A DNA stretch of 64,000 bases from Roseateles_B sp041905785 (GTDB lineage: Bacteria; Pseudomonadota; Gammaproteobacteria; Burkholderiales; Burkholderiaceae_C), in assembly GCA_041905785.1 (NCBI GenBank), contig JAYRKJ010000020.1, positions 59,251 through 123,250 of the forward strand, in the 5' to 3' direction. Each line of letters starts with the position of its first letter. Position 1 is the stretch's first letter. Below are positions 29,404 to 38,731 of the stretch, piece after piece. A program made the translations under genes and the position numbers. Below the pieces are notes generated by a model. The model worked only from the letters and a program-made list of their open reading frames with translations. It ran no database searches and was not told where the DNA came from.

Positions 29404-29754
29404 TCAAGCCCCGGCCCGCTTGGCCGGGTGCCCCTGGGCGATCAGCCAGGCGGTGACGCGTTCCGCATGGTCCCCCTGGATCTCCAGCACCCCATCCTTG
29501 CAGGTGCCGCCGCTGCCGCAGGCGCTGCGCAGCTGCTTGCCCAGGGCCTGCAGCGCGAGGTCGTCCAGGGGCAGGCCCTTGACCAGGGTCACGGTCTTGC
29601 CGCCCCGGCCCTTGCTCTCGCGCCAGACGCGTGCGATGCCGTCCCCGGTGGGGCGGGCCGCGGGCTTGCCGCAGCGGCATGCAGCCAGCGCGCAGCGGCA
29701 CTGCGGGCAGGTGCGCCCCAGCTCGGTGGAGTAGACCAGGCGGCTCCGGCTCAT
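29404..29754 (-). CDS. SUI1/YciH family translation initiation factor-like protein
   Basis: A 116-residue protein. The N-terminal part has a CPQC...CRC Cys cluster (residues about 16-29) that could bind zinc. The C-terminal SUI1 domain (about 40-112) shows VTLVKGLPLDDLALQALGKQLR and then GTCKDGVLEIQGDH, the pattern of bacterial YciH. The family is related to eukaryotic eIF1 and is thought to affect start-site fidelity. It is followed 18 bases upstream by a lipoprotein gene on the same strand. Confidence 0.87.
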   Translation of the reverse strand: MSRSRLVYSTELGRTCPQCRCALAACRCGKPAARPTGDGIARVWRESKGRGGKTVTLVKGLPLDDLALQALGKQLRSACGSGGTCKDGVLEIQGDHAERVTAWLIAQGHPAKRAGA

Positions 29755-29771
29755 CGTCCCATGCGCCCGGT

Positions 29772-30374
29772 TCAGCGCTGACGCATCACGGCGGCGCTGC
29801 CGGCCCCGGTGCCCTCGCCCGTCTGCTCGCTGAGCATGCGGTGCATCAGCGCGAAGAAGCGGTCGTAGAACTCGCCGGCAGGGATGGTCTCTGAAGCCAC
29901 CTTGACCATGGAGTCCTGCGAGGCGGCCAGCGGCACGGAGATCGAGCCGATGGCGCTCACGCCGATGCTGGTGGAGTTGGCGCTCTTCTTGATCGCATAG
30001 CGGTCCTGCTGCGCCGAGACAAAGGCCGTGGCCAGCTGGGCAGTCCGGCCGTCGGGCACGCAAACCACGTTGAAGTTGATCTCGACGTGCACCTCGCCCT
30101 CGGGCTGGAACCGCTTGGTGCCGCTCACGGCCCCGGCCTTGCCCGGATTGATCAGGTAGCCCTGGCTCAGCAGCGCGCGCCGCGCGGCCTCGCAGGTGTC
30201 CTCCACCGTGGCGTCGAAAAGGCGGGAGAAGGTTTCCTCGGCTTGAAAGCGCTCGTTCTGGTAGACCGAAACCTTGCCGGGCTCGCGGCCGGGCACAGGG
30301 AAGGCACAGCCGGCCTGCAGCAGGCAGGCTCCGGCCAGGCCGGCCATGCTGATGATGGTCCGCATTCTGTGCAT
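29772..30374 (-). CDS. DUF2242 lipoprotein
   Basis: A 200-residue protein with a lipoprotein signal peptide: hydrophobic MAGLAGACLLQAGC with lipobox LQAGC, giving a lipidated Cys at residue 23. The mature part carries the DUF2242 pattern (YQNERFQAEETFSRLFDATVEDTCEAARRALLSQGY) found in betaproteobacterial lipoproteins of unknown role. Asp is not at +2 (Ala), which favours outer-membrane sorting. It precedes the SUI1 gene on the same strand. The 276-base gap on its other side holds no gene I can see. Confidence 0.85.
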   Translation of the reverse strand: MHRMRTIISMAGLAGACLLQAGCAFPVPGREPGKVSVYQNERFQAEETFSRLFDATVEDTCEAARRALLSQGYLINPGKAGAVSGTKRFQPEGEVHVEINFNVVCVPDGRTAQLATAFVSAQQDRYAIKKSANSTSIGVSAIGSISVPLAASQDSMVKVASETIPAGEFYDRFFALMHRMLSEQTGEGTGAGSAAVMRQR

Positions 30375-30650
30375 CGATCGATCTCCCCGCTCATGCCTTT
30401 GTTTCGCCAGCCCCGGCGCCAGCGCCTGTGGGCCGGGGTGCAGCGGCGCATTATCCCAAGCCTGGCCCCACCCCGGGAGCCAAGCCCGCGTGGCCGCCAA
30501 GGCCGCTGCGCAAAGACCAGGCGGGGCAAGCAGGCCCGTGCCGCGCCGCCGGCCCTGCGTGGCAAAGCACCGCTTTGTGCCCACGGATGCCCCCGCTCGC
30601 GCCGGCGGGCAATTCGGCGCGGGGCGCGACGGGCGCACAATGAGCCCGTC

Positions 30651-31763
30651 ATGCATGCCGCCATCGCCCCTTCGCGACGCCTCTGCCTGGCCGCCTTGCT
30701 CGGCCTCGGCCTGGGCACGGGCGCCTGGGCGGGCACCGAGATGGAGCTGCGCATCGGCAGTTCGGCCGCGTTCAGCGGCCCGGCAGCCCAGTTGGGCCTG
30801 CGCTACCACGCCGGCATCCGGGCGCAGCTGGACCAGCTCAACCAGCAGGGCGGCATCCAGGGCCTGAAGGTGGTGCTGGAAATCCGGGACGACGGCTACG
30901 AGCCCGATCGCGCCGAGCTCAACACCCGCCAGCTGGTCGAAGATCCGCGGGTGCTGCTGCTGTTCGGCTATGTGGGCACCCCCACCAGCCGCATGGCACT
31001 GCCCTACCTGAAACGGCACGGCATCAGCTTCCTGGGCGCCTACACGGGTGCCGGCATGCTGTACGAGCCCGGCCCGGGGCGCATCTTCAGCGTGCGTGCC
31101 AGCTATGCGGACGAGTCGGTGGCGCTGGCCACGGCCATGAAGCAGGACGGCGTACAGCGCTTCAACGTGCTGCTGCAGGCCGACCTCTTCGGCCGCGCGG
31201 GTCTGGAGGCCATGCGCGAGGCGGCCCAGTCCCTGAAGCTGCACCTGCAGGCCTCGGCCACCGTCAAGCGCAACTCCACGCAGGTGGAAGAGGCCCTAGA
31301 CACCCTGATCAGCCGCGATCCCGCCGAAGCCGTCTTCATGATCAGCACCTACGAGACCTGTGCGGCCTTCATCCGCCAGGCGCGCGCGCGCGGCTACAAG
31401 GGCCGCTTCTACCTGCTGTCCTTCGTCGGGCTGGAGCCGCTGAGGGAGGCCCTGCTCGGCGACATGCGCCAGGTCCGCGTCGCCCAGGTCGTGCCGGACC
31501 CACAGGACCCCAGCCTGCCGGTGGTTGCGGCCTACCAGAAGGCGATGCTGGCGCGCGGGGACAGGCAGTTCGACTCCCTCAGCCTGGAGGGCTATATCGC
31601 GGCCCGCGTGCTCAGCGAGGGCCTGCGCCGCGCCAAGCCGCCCCTCACCCGCGACAGCGTGCAGCAGGCGCTGGCGAACCTGGGCGAGCTGGATCTCGGC
31701 GGCTTCAAGCTGCGCTACCAGGAAGACGCCCATCGCGGCAGCACGCTGGTGATGATCCGCTGA
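30651..31763 (+). CDS. Branched-chain amino acid-type ABC transporter substrate-binding protein
   Basis: A 370-residue periplasmic binding protein. The signal peptide (LCLAALLGLGLGTGAWA) ends near residue 27. The Peripla_BP_6 fold begins LRIGSSAAFSGPAAQLG, the family start, with the two lobes reaching the C terminus. No permease or ATPase gene lies nearby, so this may be an orphan receptor or a sensor subunit. Such orphans are common in Burkholderiales and the ligand cannot be told. It is convergent with the GNAT gene, 9 bases apart. Confidence 0.87.
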   Translation: MHAAIAPSRRLCLAALLGLGLGTGAWAGTEMELRIGSSAAFSGPAAQLGLRYHAGIRAQLDQLNQQGGIQGLKVVLEIRDDGYEPDRAELNTRQLVEDPRVLLLFGYVGTPTSRMALPYLKRHGISFLGAYTGAGMLYEPGPGRIFSVRASYADESVALATAMKQDGVQRFNVLLQADLFGRAGLEAMREAAQSLKLHLQASATVKRNSTQVEEALDTLISRDPAEAVFMISTYETCAAFIRQARARGYKGRFYLLSFVGLEPLREALLGDMRQVRVAQVVPDPQDPSLPVVAAYQKAMLARGDRQFDSLSLEGYIAARVLSEGLRRAKPPLTRDSVQQALANLGELDLGGFKLRYQEDAHRGSTLVMIR

Positions 31764-31772
31764 CGGAACAGC

Positions 31773-32270
31773 TCAGGCGGCGCGGTCGGGTCTCGCCGCC
31801 TCCCACACCCCCACCCACTCCTGCCTGTCGTCCGCGTGATGCCCGACCAGGCGGAAGCCCGCCTTGGCCAGCACGCGCTGGGACGCCAGGTTCTCGGGCA
31901 GCACCTCGGCGCGCACGACCTGCACACCGGCAGCCCAGGCCTCTTCCAGCATGAGACGCACGGCAGCGGTGGCCAAGCCCTGCCCCTGCTGGCCGGGTGC
32001 AACCTGGTAGCCGATCTCCACGCGGCCCGCGCAGGGCGGGCCCTTGAAGCCGATGTTGCCCAGGTAGCGCCCGTCGCTGGGGCGGCACATCATGCAGCTG
32101 ACGGCCCAGCAGGGCTCACAGCCTTGGGCCAGCAAAGCCAGGGCGCGGCGGTGCACACGTTCGGGCGGCAGGGCGCCGGGCTCCACGCGGTCCAACCAGC
32201 CGGCGGGCCACTGCCCCGCTTCCAGCTGGCGCAGCTCGTCAAGGCTCAAACGTTCAAGCATCAGGTCCAT
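31773..32270 (-). CDS. GNAT family N-acetyltransferase
   Basis: A 165-residue protein of the RimJ/RimL-like GNAT branch. Motif A lies at GYQVAPGQQGQGLATAAVRLMLEEAW (acetyl-CoA-binding Q-x-x-G-x-A), followed by VRAEVLPENLASQRVLAKAGFRLVG, the classic second part. The substrate is unknown. Transcription is away from the lrp-like gene, so the 306-base region between them is a divergent control region. Confidence 0.87.
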   Translation of the reverse strand: MDLMLERLSLDELRQLEAGQWPAGWLDRVEPGALPPERVHRRALALLAQGCEPCWAVSCMMCRPSDGRYLGNIGFKGPPCAGRVEIGYQVAPGQQGQGLATAAVRLMLEEAWAAGVQVVRAEVLPENLASQRVLAKAGFRLVGHHADDRQEWVGVWEAARPDRAA

Positions 32271-32354
32271 GCCGCATTGTGGGGCCGGGCGTCGGACGCT
32301 TGCCCTCGGCCCCCCGCCCCATGTGGGCGTCCCGCGTGCAACCCTCCCGAATGG

Positions 32355-32392
32355 TCAAGGCCCCAGCACGCTCGTGACGCCTGGGGCCTTGA
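32355..32392. repeat. Perfect 12-bp inverted repeat in the GNAT/lrp intergenic region
   Basis: TCAAGGCCCCAG and CTGGGGCCTTGA are exact reverse complements separated by 14 bases. It looks like the stem of a terminator, but no T-run follows on either strand, and it lies between divergent gene starts, not after a gene. It could be a regulator site, a transcript hairpin or the relic of a lost gene's terminator. The rest of the 306-base gap holds nothing else apart from an AT-richer stretch just before the lrp-like gene. Confidence 0.6.
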
Positions 32393-32576
32393 CTGCAGGG
32401 GACGGGGCCTTCATGGGCCTGGCCTGCTCCGCAGGGGTCTTGCCCGGGCGGTGGAGCTTGCTGTTTGCAGTGCATCCAGTGTAGGAAGCAAGGCCGGGCA
32501 GAAAATTGCGAAGATGGCTTCGATTTCATTCCGTTTGGCATTAAATTGCTCACATCAAACATACAGAGCAATTGAA

Positions 32577-33053
32577 ATGGAATTGGACCGAATTGATCGC
32601 CAGATTCTGGACATCCTCCAGCAGGAAGGCCGCATCGCCAACCAGGATCTGGCGGACCGTGTCGGTCTCTCGCCCTCGCCCTGCTTGCGCCGGGTGCGCG
32701 CCCTGGAGGACAGCGGCCTCATCGCCGGCTACCGCGCGCTGTTGGACGCCCGCAAGCTGGGCCTGAGCCTGATGGCTCTGGTGCACATCTCCATGGACCA
32801 GCACACGCCGGAGCGCTTCGCCAATTTCGAGGCCTCGGTGCGCGTGCTGCCCGAGGTGTTGGAGTGCCTGCTGATCACGGGCCAGGCGGCGGACTACCAG
32901 CTCAAGCTCTGGGTGCGGGACATGGACCATTTCCAGAGCCTGCTGCTGGGCAAGCTGACCCGCATCGCGGGCGTGACCGGCGTGCACTCCAGCTTCGTGC
33001 TCCAGCACGTGATCAGCCGCACCGCGCTGCCGCTGGATGCGGCGCAGGCCTGA
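32577..33053 (+). CDS. Lrp/AsnC family transcriptional regulator
   Basis: A 158-residue regulator. The N-terminal helix-turn-helix (about 4-60: LDRIDRQILDILQQEGRIANQDLADRVGLSPSPCLRRVRALE) and the C-terminal RAM ligand-binding domain (about 68-150) are complete. The family senses amino acids and often controls its neighbours or amino acid transport and catabolism. The 60 bases before the ATG are clearly AT-richer than the surroundings, as expected for a promoter. The stop directly abuts the convergent NDH-2 gene. Confidence 0.92.
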   Translation: MELDRIDRQILDILQQEGRIANQDLADRVGLSPSPCLRRVRALEDSGLIAGYRALLDARKLGLSLMALVHISMDQHTPERFANFEASVRVLPEVLECLLITGQAADYQLKLWVRDMDHFQSLLLGKLTRIAGVTGVHSSFVLQHVISRTALPLDAAQA

Positions 33054-34430
33054 TCAGCGCGTCTGCGGTGGCTGCGGCGGCGCAGCGCCGCTGGCGGGCT
33101 CCACCACCACCCGCGCGTAGCGCTGGAAGCTCCAGTAGGCCCAGGCCCAGTCCATCAGCACCACCAGGCGGTTGCGGAAGCCGATCAGGAAGTAGATGTG
33201 GACGAAGAGCCAGAACAGCCAGGCCGCGTAGCCCGAAAACTGCAGCCAGCCCAGGTCGGCCACCGCCGCCTTGCGGCCGATGGTGGCCAGCGCGCCGTAG
33301 TCGCGGTAGCGAAAAGGCCGCAGGCCGGACTCGCGACCGCGCAGGCGTGCCAGGATGCTGCCGGCGGCATGGGCGCCCATCTGCTTGGCCGCCGGGCTGA
33401 CGCCGGGCACGGGCTTCAGGCTGCCGTCCGGCTCCAGGCTTTGCGCGGCGGCCAGGTCGCCGATCACGAAAACCTCCGGATGCCCTGGAATATTCAGCAG
33501 GCCATCGACCACCACGCGGCCGGCCCTGTCCAGCGGCACCTCCAGCAAGCGCCCGAGCGGCGAGGCCGCCACGCCGGCTGCCCAGACGACCGTACGCGCC
33601 GCGATGCGACGGGCTTCGCCGCCCGTACCGCTCCCTGCGCCTTCCGCGATTGACTGGACGCTCACGCCCTCGGCGTCGATACCCACGACCCGGCAGCGGG
33701 TCTGCACCTCCACGCCCAGGCCGCGCAGCTGCGCCTCGGCTTTGGCGGACAACTCGGGCGGCAGCGCCTGCAGCACCCGGTCGGAGCCTTCCAGCAACAG
33801 CACGCGGGCGGAAGCCGGATCGATGCGGCGGAACTCGTCGCGCAGCGTATGCCGGGCGATCTCAGCCAGCGTGCCGGCCATCTCCACGCCGGTGGGGCCG
33901 CCGCCAATCACCACAAAGCACAGCTGCGCCGCCTGCCGGCCCGGATCCGGCTCCAGCTCGGCCTGCTCGAAGGCCTTGAGCACGCGGCCCCGCAGCCGAA
34001 AGGCGTCTTCCAGGGTCTTGAGCCCGGGGGCATGTGCGGCCCATTCGTCGCGCCCGAAGTAGCTGTGCGTGGCTCCCGCGGCCACGATCAGGAAGTCGTA
34101 GTCCAGGACCTGGCTGTCGGCCAGGCTCACGCATCGGCGCGCCTTGTCAATGCCGCTGACTTCCGCCATCAGCACCGTGACATTGCGCTGGCGGCGCAGC
34201 ATGTGGCGGATGGGTGCCGCGATGGATGGCGCCGACAGCCCTGCCGTTGCCACCTGGTACAGCAGCGGCTGAAAGAGATGGTGGTTGCTGCGATCGACCA
34301 GGGTGATGTCCACCGGCGCCCCTGCCAGGGCGCGCGTGGCGGCCAGGCCGCCGAAGCCGCAACCGATGATGAGCACCCGGGGGCGGGTGGACGACGCAAG
34401 GCGGGGGTGCTGACTGTCCATGCCTTTCAT
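33054..34430 (-). CDS. ndh: Type II NADH dehydrogenase-like FAD-dependent oxidoreductase
   Basis: About 458 residues. The FAD-binding loop is GCGFGGLAATRAL near residue 25, followed by NHHLFQPLLYQVATAGLS, the stretch typical of NDH-2. A second dinucleotide fold (VIGGGPTGVEMAGTLAE) binds NADH. The C terminus (LFWLFVHIYFLIGFRNRLVVLMDWAW) is hydrophobic, fitting a monotopic membrane enzyme that passes electrons from NADH to quinone without pumping. ATGs at 34430 and 34421 are both possible starts. It is tail-to-tail with the lrp-like gene. Confidence 0.88.
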   Translation of the reverse strand: MKGMDSQHPRLASSTRPRVLIIGCGFGGLAATRALAGAPVDITLVDRSNHHLFQPLLYQVATAGLSAPSIAAPIRHMLRRQRNVTVLMAEVSGIDKARRCVSLADSQVLDYDFLIVAAGATHSYFGRDEWAAHAPGLKTLEDAFRLRGRVLKAFEQAELEPDPGRQAAQLCFVVIGGGPTGVEMAGTLAEIARHTLRDEFRRIDPASARVLLLEGSDRVLQALPPELSAKAEAQLRGLGVEVQTRCRVVGIDAEGVSVQSIAEGAGSGTGGEARRIAARTVVWAAGVAASPLGRLLEVPLDRAGRVVVDGLLNIPGHPEVFVIGDLAAAQSLEPDGSLKPVPGVSPAAKQMGAHAAGSILARLRGRESGLRPFRYRDYGALATIGRKAAVADLGWLQFSGYAAWLFWLFVHIYFLIGFRNRLVVLMDWAWAYWSFQRYARVVVEPASGAAPPQPPQTR

Positions 34431-34592
34431 TGTGCACAGCAACAATATCCTGGGCTGCCCCTGGGGCATGCATCCATCGCATGGAACGCTCGCCGGCCGG
34501 CATAGGCGGGGCGCAGGACGCCCGGCCAGCCTCGGGCGGTGATCGGGCGTCTGCGGGCGAACCCCGTCCCTCGCGGGCCGAGGCACGGTCGC

Positions 34593-35315
34593 TCAAGAGG
34601 CCCTGGCGAGCACGGCCACCTGCACATCCGCGCGCCACCGGAAGCCCAGGCTTTCATAGAGGTCGATGGCGGCGGCATTGCTGCGCCAGGCGTGCAGGAA
34701 GGGCCGCTCACCGCGGGCCTCGATCTGCCGGGCCACGGCGGCAGACAGGCAACGGGCCAGGCCCAGTCCGCGGAAGTCGGGATGGGTGCAGACGCCGCTG
34801 ATCTCGGTATAGCCGGACACGTGCATGCGCTCGCCTGCCATCGCGGCCAGGCGGTCCCGGATGCGCACGCCCAGGAAGCGGCCCATGCGGTGGGTGCGGG
34901 CCAAGAAAGGCCCGGGCTGGGTGAGTTCGGCCAGGGCGAGCATCTCGGCCGCGTCGGCATCGCCCAGGGGTTGGATGTCCGGCCGGGTGGCTCCGCCCGC
35001 CAGGGCGTGAGTGGCCAGCATCTGCACGCCCTGGGCCTCTTTGAGCACGCGGACGTCCGGCGGGAGGCGCAGGGGCGGCACCTGCAGCAGATAGACCTGG
35101 CCCTGGGCCGGGATCAGCCCCGACAGCGCCGCCAAAGCCTCGGGGCTGTCGTCCGCGGCGGAGGCAAACAGGTGGATGTCCGGCCGGTAGCGGCGGGCGT
35201 GTGCATCGCCGAGGGCCAGGTCTTGCTGAGGCCCGGTCAGGCTGTGCCACACCGGCCGGTCCAGCACAGCGGCGGCGGGAAAGGTATCCAAGGGCGGGCG
35301 AGAGGCGTGGGGCAT
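34593..35315 (-). CDS. GNAT family N-acetyltransferase (FR47-like)
   Basis: A 240-residue protein. The C-terminal half is a GNAT domain: ISGVCTHPDFRGLGLARCLSAAV (acetyl-CoA loop) and HAWRSNAAAIDLYESLGFRWRADV. The N-terminal half is not conserved enough to recognise. The pattern fits the FR47-like branch. An in-frame ATG at 35342 would add 9 residues. It stands alone between the NDH-2 gene and the propeller diguanylate cyclase, all on the minus strand. The substrate is unknown. Confidence 0.82.
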   Translation of the reverse strand: MPHASRPPLDTFPAAAVLDRPVWHSLTGPQQDLALGDAHARRYRPDIHLFASAADDSPEALAALSGLIPAQGQVYLLQVPPLRLPPDVRVLKEAQGVQMLATHALAGGATRPDIQPLGDADAAEMLALAELTQPGPFLARTHRMGRFLGVRIRDRLAAMAGERMHVSGYTEISGVCTHPDFRGLGLARCLSAAVARQIEARGERPFLHAWRSNAAAIDLYESLGFRWRADVQVAVLARAS

Positions 35316-35396
35316 GTCACGGCATTGCTGATTGACCGGCACAGGGTGCGCCGAGGTTAGCAGAAGCCGGTTTTCGCCCCCCGGCCGCGGGCTGCC

Positions 35397-38300
35397 TCAG
35401 GCACCCAGGCGGACATGGCTGCGATGCACCGTGAGACCGGCCGGCGGCTGGCCCAGCCACCAGTCCTTGGGCAGGTGCAGCGGTGTGAGGCCCTGGGCGC
35501 GTTCGACACCCACGTGCCCGTCCCGGCCCTGGGCCTTGGCGGCATAGAGCGCCGCATCGGTCAGGGCGAGACTGGCCATCCAGTCCCAGGCCCGCGGCTG
35601 CTTCGGATCCAGAGGGAAGGCCGACCAGCCCAGGGACACGGTGACGGGGATCTGACGGCCCTCGCCGATGTCGAAGGGCTTCTCGCGGACGGCCGCGCAG
35701 GCGCGCTCGGCCAGCTCGGCGGCGCTGCCGCGGCTGCTGTCGCGCACCAGCACCAGCACCTCCTCGCCGCCCCATCGCACCAGCGAGTCCGTACCACGGA
35801 ACACGCCGCGCAGGCGCTCGGCCAGCTGCACCAGCACGGCGTCGCCGGCACCATGCCCGTAGACGTCGTTGACCCGCTTGAAGTGGTCCAGGTCCAACAG
35901 CATCAGCAACAGATCGCTGTCGGGGCCGGGCTCGATGCCCTCCGTCTCGAAGCGGCGCAGGCACAGGTTCAGGTCGTCATCCAGGCGCAGCGCCAGATAG
36001 CGGCGGTTGCGCAGGCCGGTGAGGGTGTCGGTGAGGCTGGCCTCGCGCAGCTCCGCGGTGCGGGCGTCGACCAGGGCGCACAGCTCGACCTCGCGGCGGC
36101 GCAGGCGGCGGGTGCGCCACTGGACCCAGCCCCAGACCGACAGCAGCAGCAGCACGCCGGCGACGGCCCGCGCCCACCAGGTCTGCCACCAGGCGGGCAG
36201 CAGCTCGATGGGCAGTTCCAGCGAAGCCATGCGTCCAGCGCCCTGCTGGGGCATGGCTTGCACCTGCAGCACATAGCGGCCGGGTTTGAGCGGGCCGAAA
36301 CTGGGGCTGCGAGCGCTGGCATCCACGCGGGTCCAGTCGGCGTCCTGGCCCACCAGGCGGTACTGGTAGCGCAGACGCTGCGGGTCGGCGTAGTCCAAAG
36401 CCGCGAATTCGACCATCAGCGTGCGCATTCCCGGCTGCAGGGTCAGGCCTTGCTGCAGACGCTCGGGATGGTAGGGCTGGCCGTTGAGACGCAGTTCGCT
36501 GACGACCATGGGCAGCTCGCCCGTCGGCGGTGCATAGGCCTCCGGCTGCACCCGCAGCAGCCCGCGACTGCCTCCGAACAGCAACCCGCCGCCCGGCAGT
36601 TCGCAGCTGGCGAAGAACCAGAAGCTGCCGAAGAACGCCCCTTCGGCCGGGCCGATGGCGTCGATGCGGTCGGCGCGCGGGTCGTAGACGAAGAGCTGGC
36701 TCCAGATGCGCCCCTGCGTGTCCTCGTGCAGATTGCCGCCGAATACGCCCTGCACCTCGTGGCGTTCGCTGATGCGCTCGAAGCGGGAGCGGCCCTCGGC
36801 GTCCAGCCCGACGCGGCGGTGCAGGCCGCTGACCGGCGTGTCCACCCACAGCGTGCCGTCACGGGACCACAGCAGGCCCATCACGATGGGGCTTCCCAGC
36901 GCTTCCTTGGGCGACTGCAGCAGCGGGGCCAGGCCACCCGGCCCCTCGACGAAGAGGCCTTGCTGCCCGCCAACCCACAGCGCATGGCTGCCCGGCTCCT
37001 CGCGCAGCGCGTAGATCCCGCCCTGCAGCGGCGCGCCGCCGGCCAGCGCAACCCGCTGCAACGCCGCTGAGGCAGGCGAGGGCAGGCGATACAGCCCTTC
37101 CTGCATGCCCAGCCAGATCTCGCCCGTGTGGCGTATCAGCAGCTGCTGCGCGCGGGCACCTTCCAGGGGCCATTCGCGCAGCAGACGGCCGTCCAGGCTG
37201 CGGTGCTCCAGCCGCCCGGCCGCGGCCAGCCACACGCTGCCGTCCGGCGCCTGGCCGAGGGCCTCGACCACGCTGCGGCGCTCGCGCGGCCAGGCGCCCA
37301 GCGTGGCCAGCGCCCGACCGGGCTGCGCGTCCAGGCGCACCACCGCGCCCAGTTGCGTAGGGGCCAGCACTTCGCCGTTGCTCAGGCGCAGCAAGGCGCG
37401 CACGTCCAGTTCGCGCAGCGGGCTCTGCGGATCGTTGTCCGGACCGCGCACGGCCAGGGCGGGGTGGTCCTGGTGGCGCTGCAGGCCCAGGCCGTAGCCG
37501 CTGACCCACATCACGCCCCAACGGTCGCGCAGCAGGCCGCTGATGTCATTGCCGGCCAGGCCTCGCAGATGCCGAGGATCATGACGCAGCCAGGCCTCGA
37601 CGCTGCCGCGGTTGGCATCCAGCCAGACCAGGCCCCTCTTGGTGCCGACCCAGACGCGGCCGTCCTCCGCCTGGGCCAAGGCCTGCACGGGCGCCTTGAG
37701 ATCCTGCACCCAGCGCACCTGGCCTTGCTCCACCACGCCCAGGCGTCCATCCTGCGTGCCGAACCAGACGCGGCCAGCCCGGTCTTCGGCGATGGCCAGC
37801 ACGGTGGCTTCGTCCTGGGGGCCAGGCAGGGCCATGGCCGTCCAGGCCCCGCCCTGACGCCGCGCCAGGCCCCGCCAGTGGCCGGCCCAGACACTGCCGT
37901 CGCGCGCGACCGCAATGGCGGTGATGCGCTGTTCGGCCTGCCCCTTGACCGACAGCAGATGGCGCTCAAAGCGCCGCTGTGCCGGCAGATAGCGCTGCAG
38001 CCCCTGACCCAGGCTGCCCATCCAGAGGGTGCCGTCGCCATCCTCCGCCAGGGCGCGGATGGGCGCATGCCGCCCCTCGACCCCCTGGGCGCTGCCCACG
38101 GCCTGCACCCGGTCCTGTTGGGGGTCGTAGACCATCAGGCCCTGAAACTCGGTCCCGATCCACATGCGCCCGTCACGGGCAGGGGCCAGGGCCCGCACCC
38201 AGCCCAGGTTGCGACGCGCGGCCGTGGCGCCCTCCTGTTCGACGGGGCGGAGGCGGTAGCCGTCGTAGCGGGTGAGGCCCTTGATGGTGGCCACCCAGAT

Positions 38301-38474
38301 GAAGCCGCTGCGGTCCTGGGCCAGCGCGGGCACCGAGCTCTGCGGCACCTCGACGCTGCGAAACTGCGCGTCCAGCACCTCGCCCGCAAAGGCGGGCGCG
38401 GCCAGCAGACCGGCCCGCAGAAGGCCAGCCCACAGGAACAACAACGCGGACAGGCGCAGAACAGCTCGATGCAT
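35397..38474 (-). CDS. Beta-propeller sensor diguanylate cyclase
   Basis: A 1025-residue membrane signalling protein. Signal sequence about 1-30, then two-component regulator propeller repeats (about 40-680; recurring patterns such as DRSGFIWVATIKGLTRYDG and EDGDGTLWMGSLGQGL), a Y_Y_Y domain (about 700-770), one membrane helix (about 790-810) and a GGDEF domain (about 840-1000). The active-site motif reads GGEEV instead of GG(D/E)EF. RGTD lies five residues before it, the inhibitory site. A periplasmic signal is thus read by the propeller and relayed to c-di-GMP synthesis, if the Val variant is active. Confidence 0.9.
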   Translation of the reverse strand: MHRAVLRLSALLFLWAGLLRAGLLAAPAFAGEVLDAQFRSVEVPQSSVPALAQDRSGFIWVATIKGLTRYDGYRLRPVEQEGATAARRNLGWVRALAPARDGRMWIGTEFQGLMVYDPQQDRVQAVGSAQGVEGRHAPIRALAEDGDGTLWMGSLGQGLQRYLPAQRRFERHLLSVKGQAEQRITAIAVARDGSVWAGHWRGLARRQGGAWTAMALPGPQDEATVLAIAEDRAGRVWFGTQDGRLGVVEQGQVRWVQDLKAPVQALAQAEDGRVWVGTKRGLVWLDANRGSVEAWLRHDPRHLRGLAGNDISGLLRDRWGVMWVSGYGLGLQRHQDHPALAVRGPDNDPQSPLRELDVRALLRLSNGEVLAPTQLGAVVRLDAQPGRALATLGAWPRERRSVVEALGQAPDGSVWLAAAGRLEHRSLDGRLLREWPLEGARAQQLLIRHTGEIWLGMQEGLYRLPSPASAALQRVALAGGAPLQGGIYALREEPGSHALWVGGQQGLFVEGPGGLAPLLQSPKEALGSPIVMGLLWSRDGTLWVDTPVSGLHRRVGLDAEGRSRFERISERHEVQGVFGGNLHEDTQGRIWSQLFVYDPRADRIDAIGPAEGAFFGSFWFFASCELPGGGLLFGGSRGLLRVQPEAYAPPTGELPMVVSELRLNGQPYHPERLQQGLTLQPGMRTLMVEFAALDYADPQRLRYQYRLVGQDADWTRVDASARSPSFGPLKPGRYVLQVQAMPQQGAGRMASLELPIELLPAWWQTWWARAVAGVLLLLSVWGWVQWRTRRLRRREVELCALVDARTAELREASLTDTLTGLRNRRYLALRLDDDLNLCLRRFETEGIEPGPDSDLLLMLLDLDHFKRVNDVYGHGAGDAVLVQLAERLRGVFRGTDSLVRWGGEEVLVLVRDSSRGSAAELAERACAAVREKPFDIGEGRQIPVTVSLGWSAFPLDPKQPRAWDWMASLALTDAALYAAKAQGRDGHVGVERAQGLTPLHLPKDWWLGQPPAGLTVHRSHVRLGA

Positions 38475-38731
38475 GGGGGCGGATGATAAGCACCCCGAGC
38501 GGCAAGACCGTGCCAGCCGGACCGAGCCGGACACATGCCTTGTGCACTCCAACGCACCTCGCCGTCTTTCGGGTGGATCGGACTGCCGCGCCCACTGCCA
38601 CCGCACGCGCTTCCATCCCATCCAGCAACGAAACAGCCCCCATGAGCCAGTCGCCCCCCCCGCCCGGCCGATGTCCCGCTGCGGCCCACTTGTCGGACCT
38701 CAGGGGCGGCGGCACATCGCACGCGCCGGGG

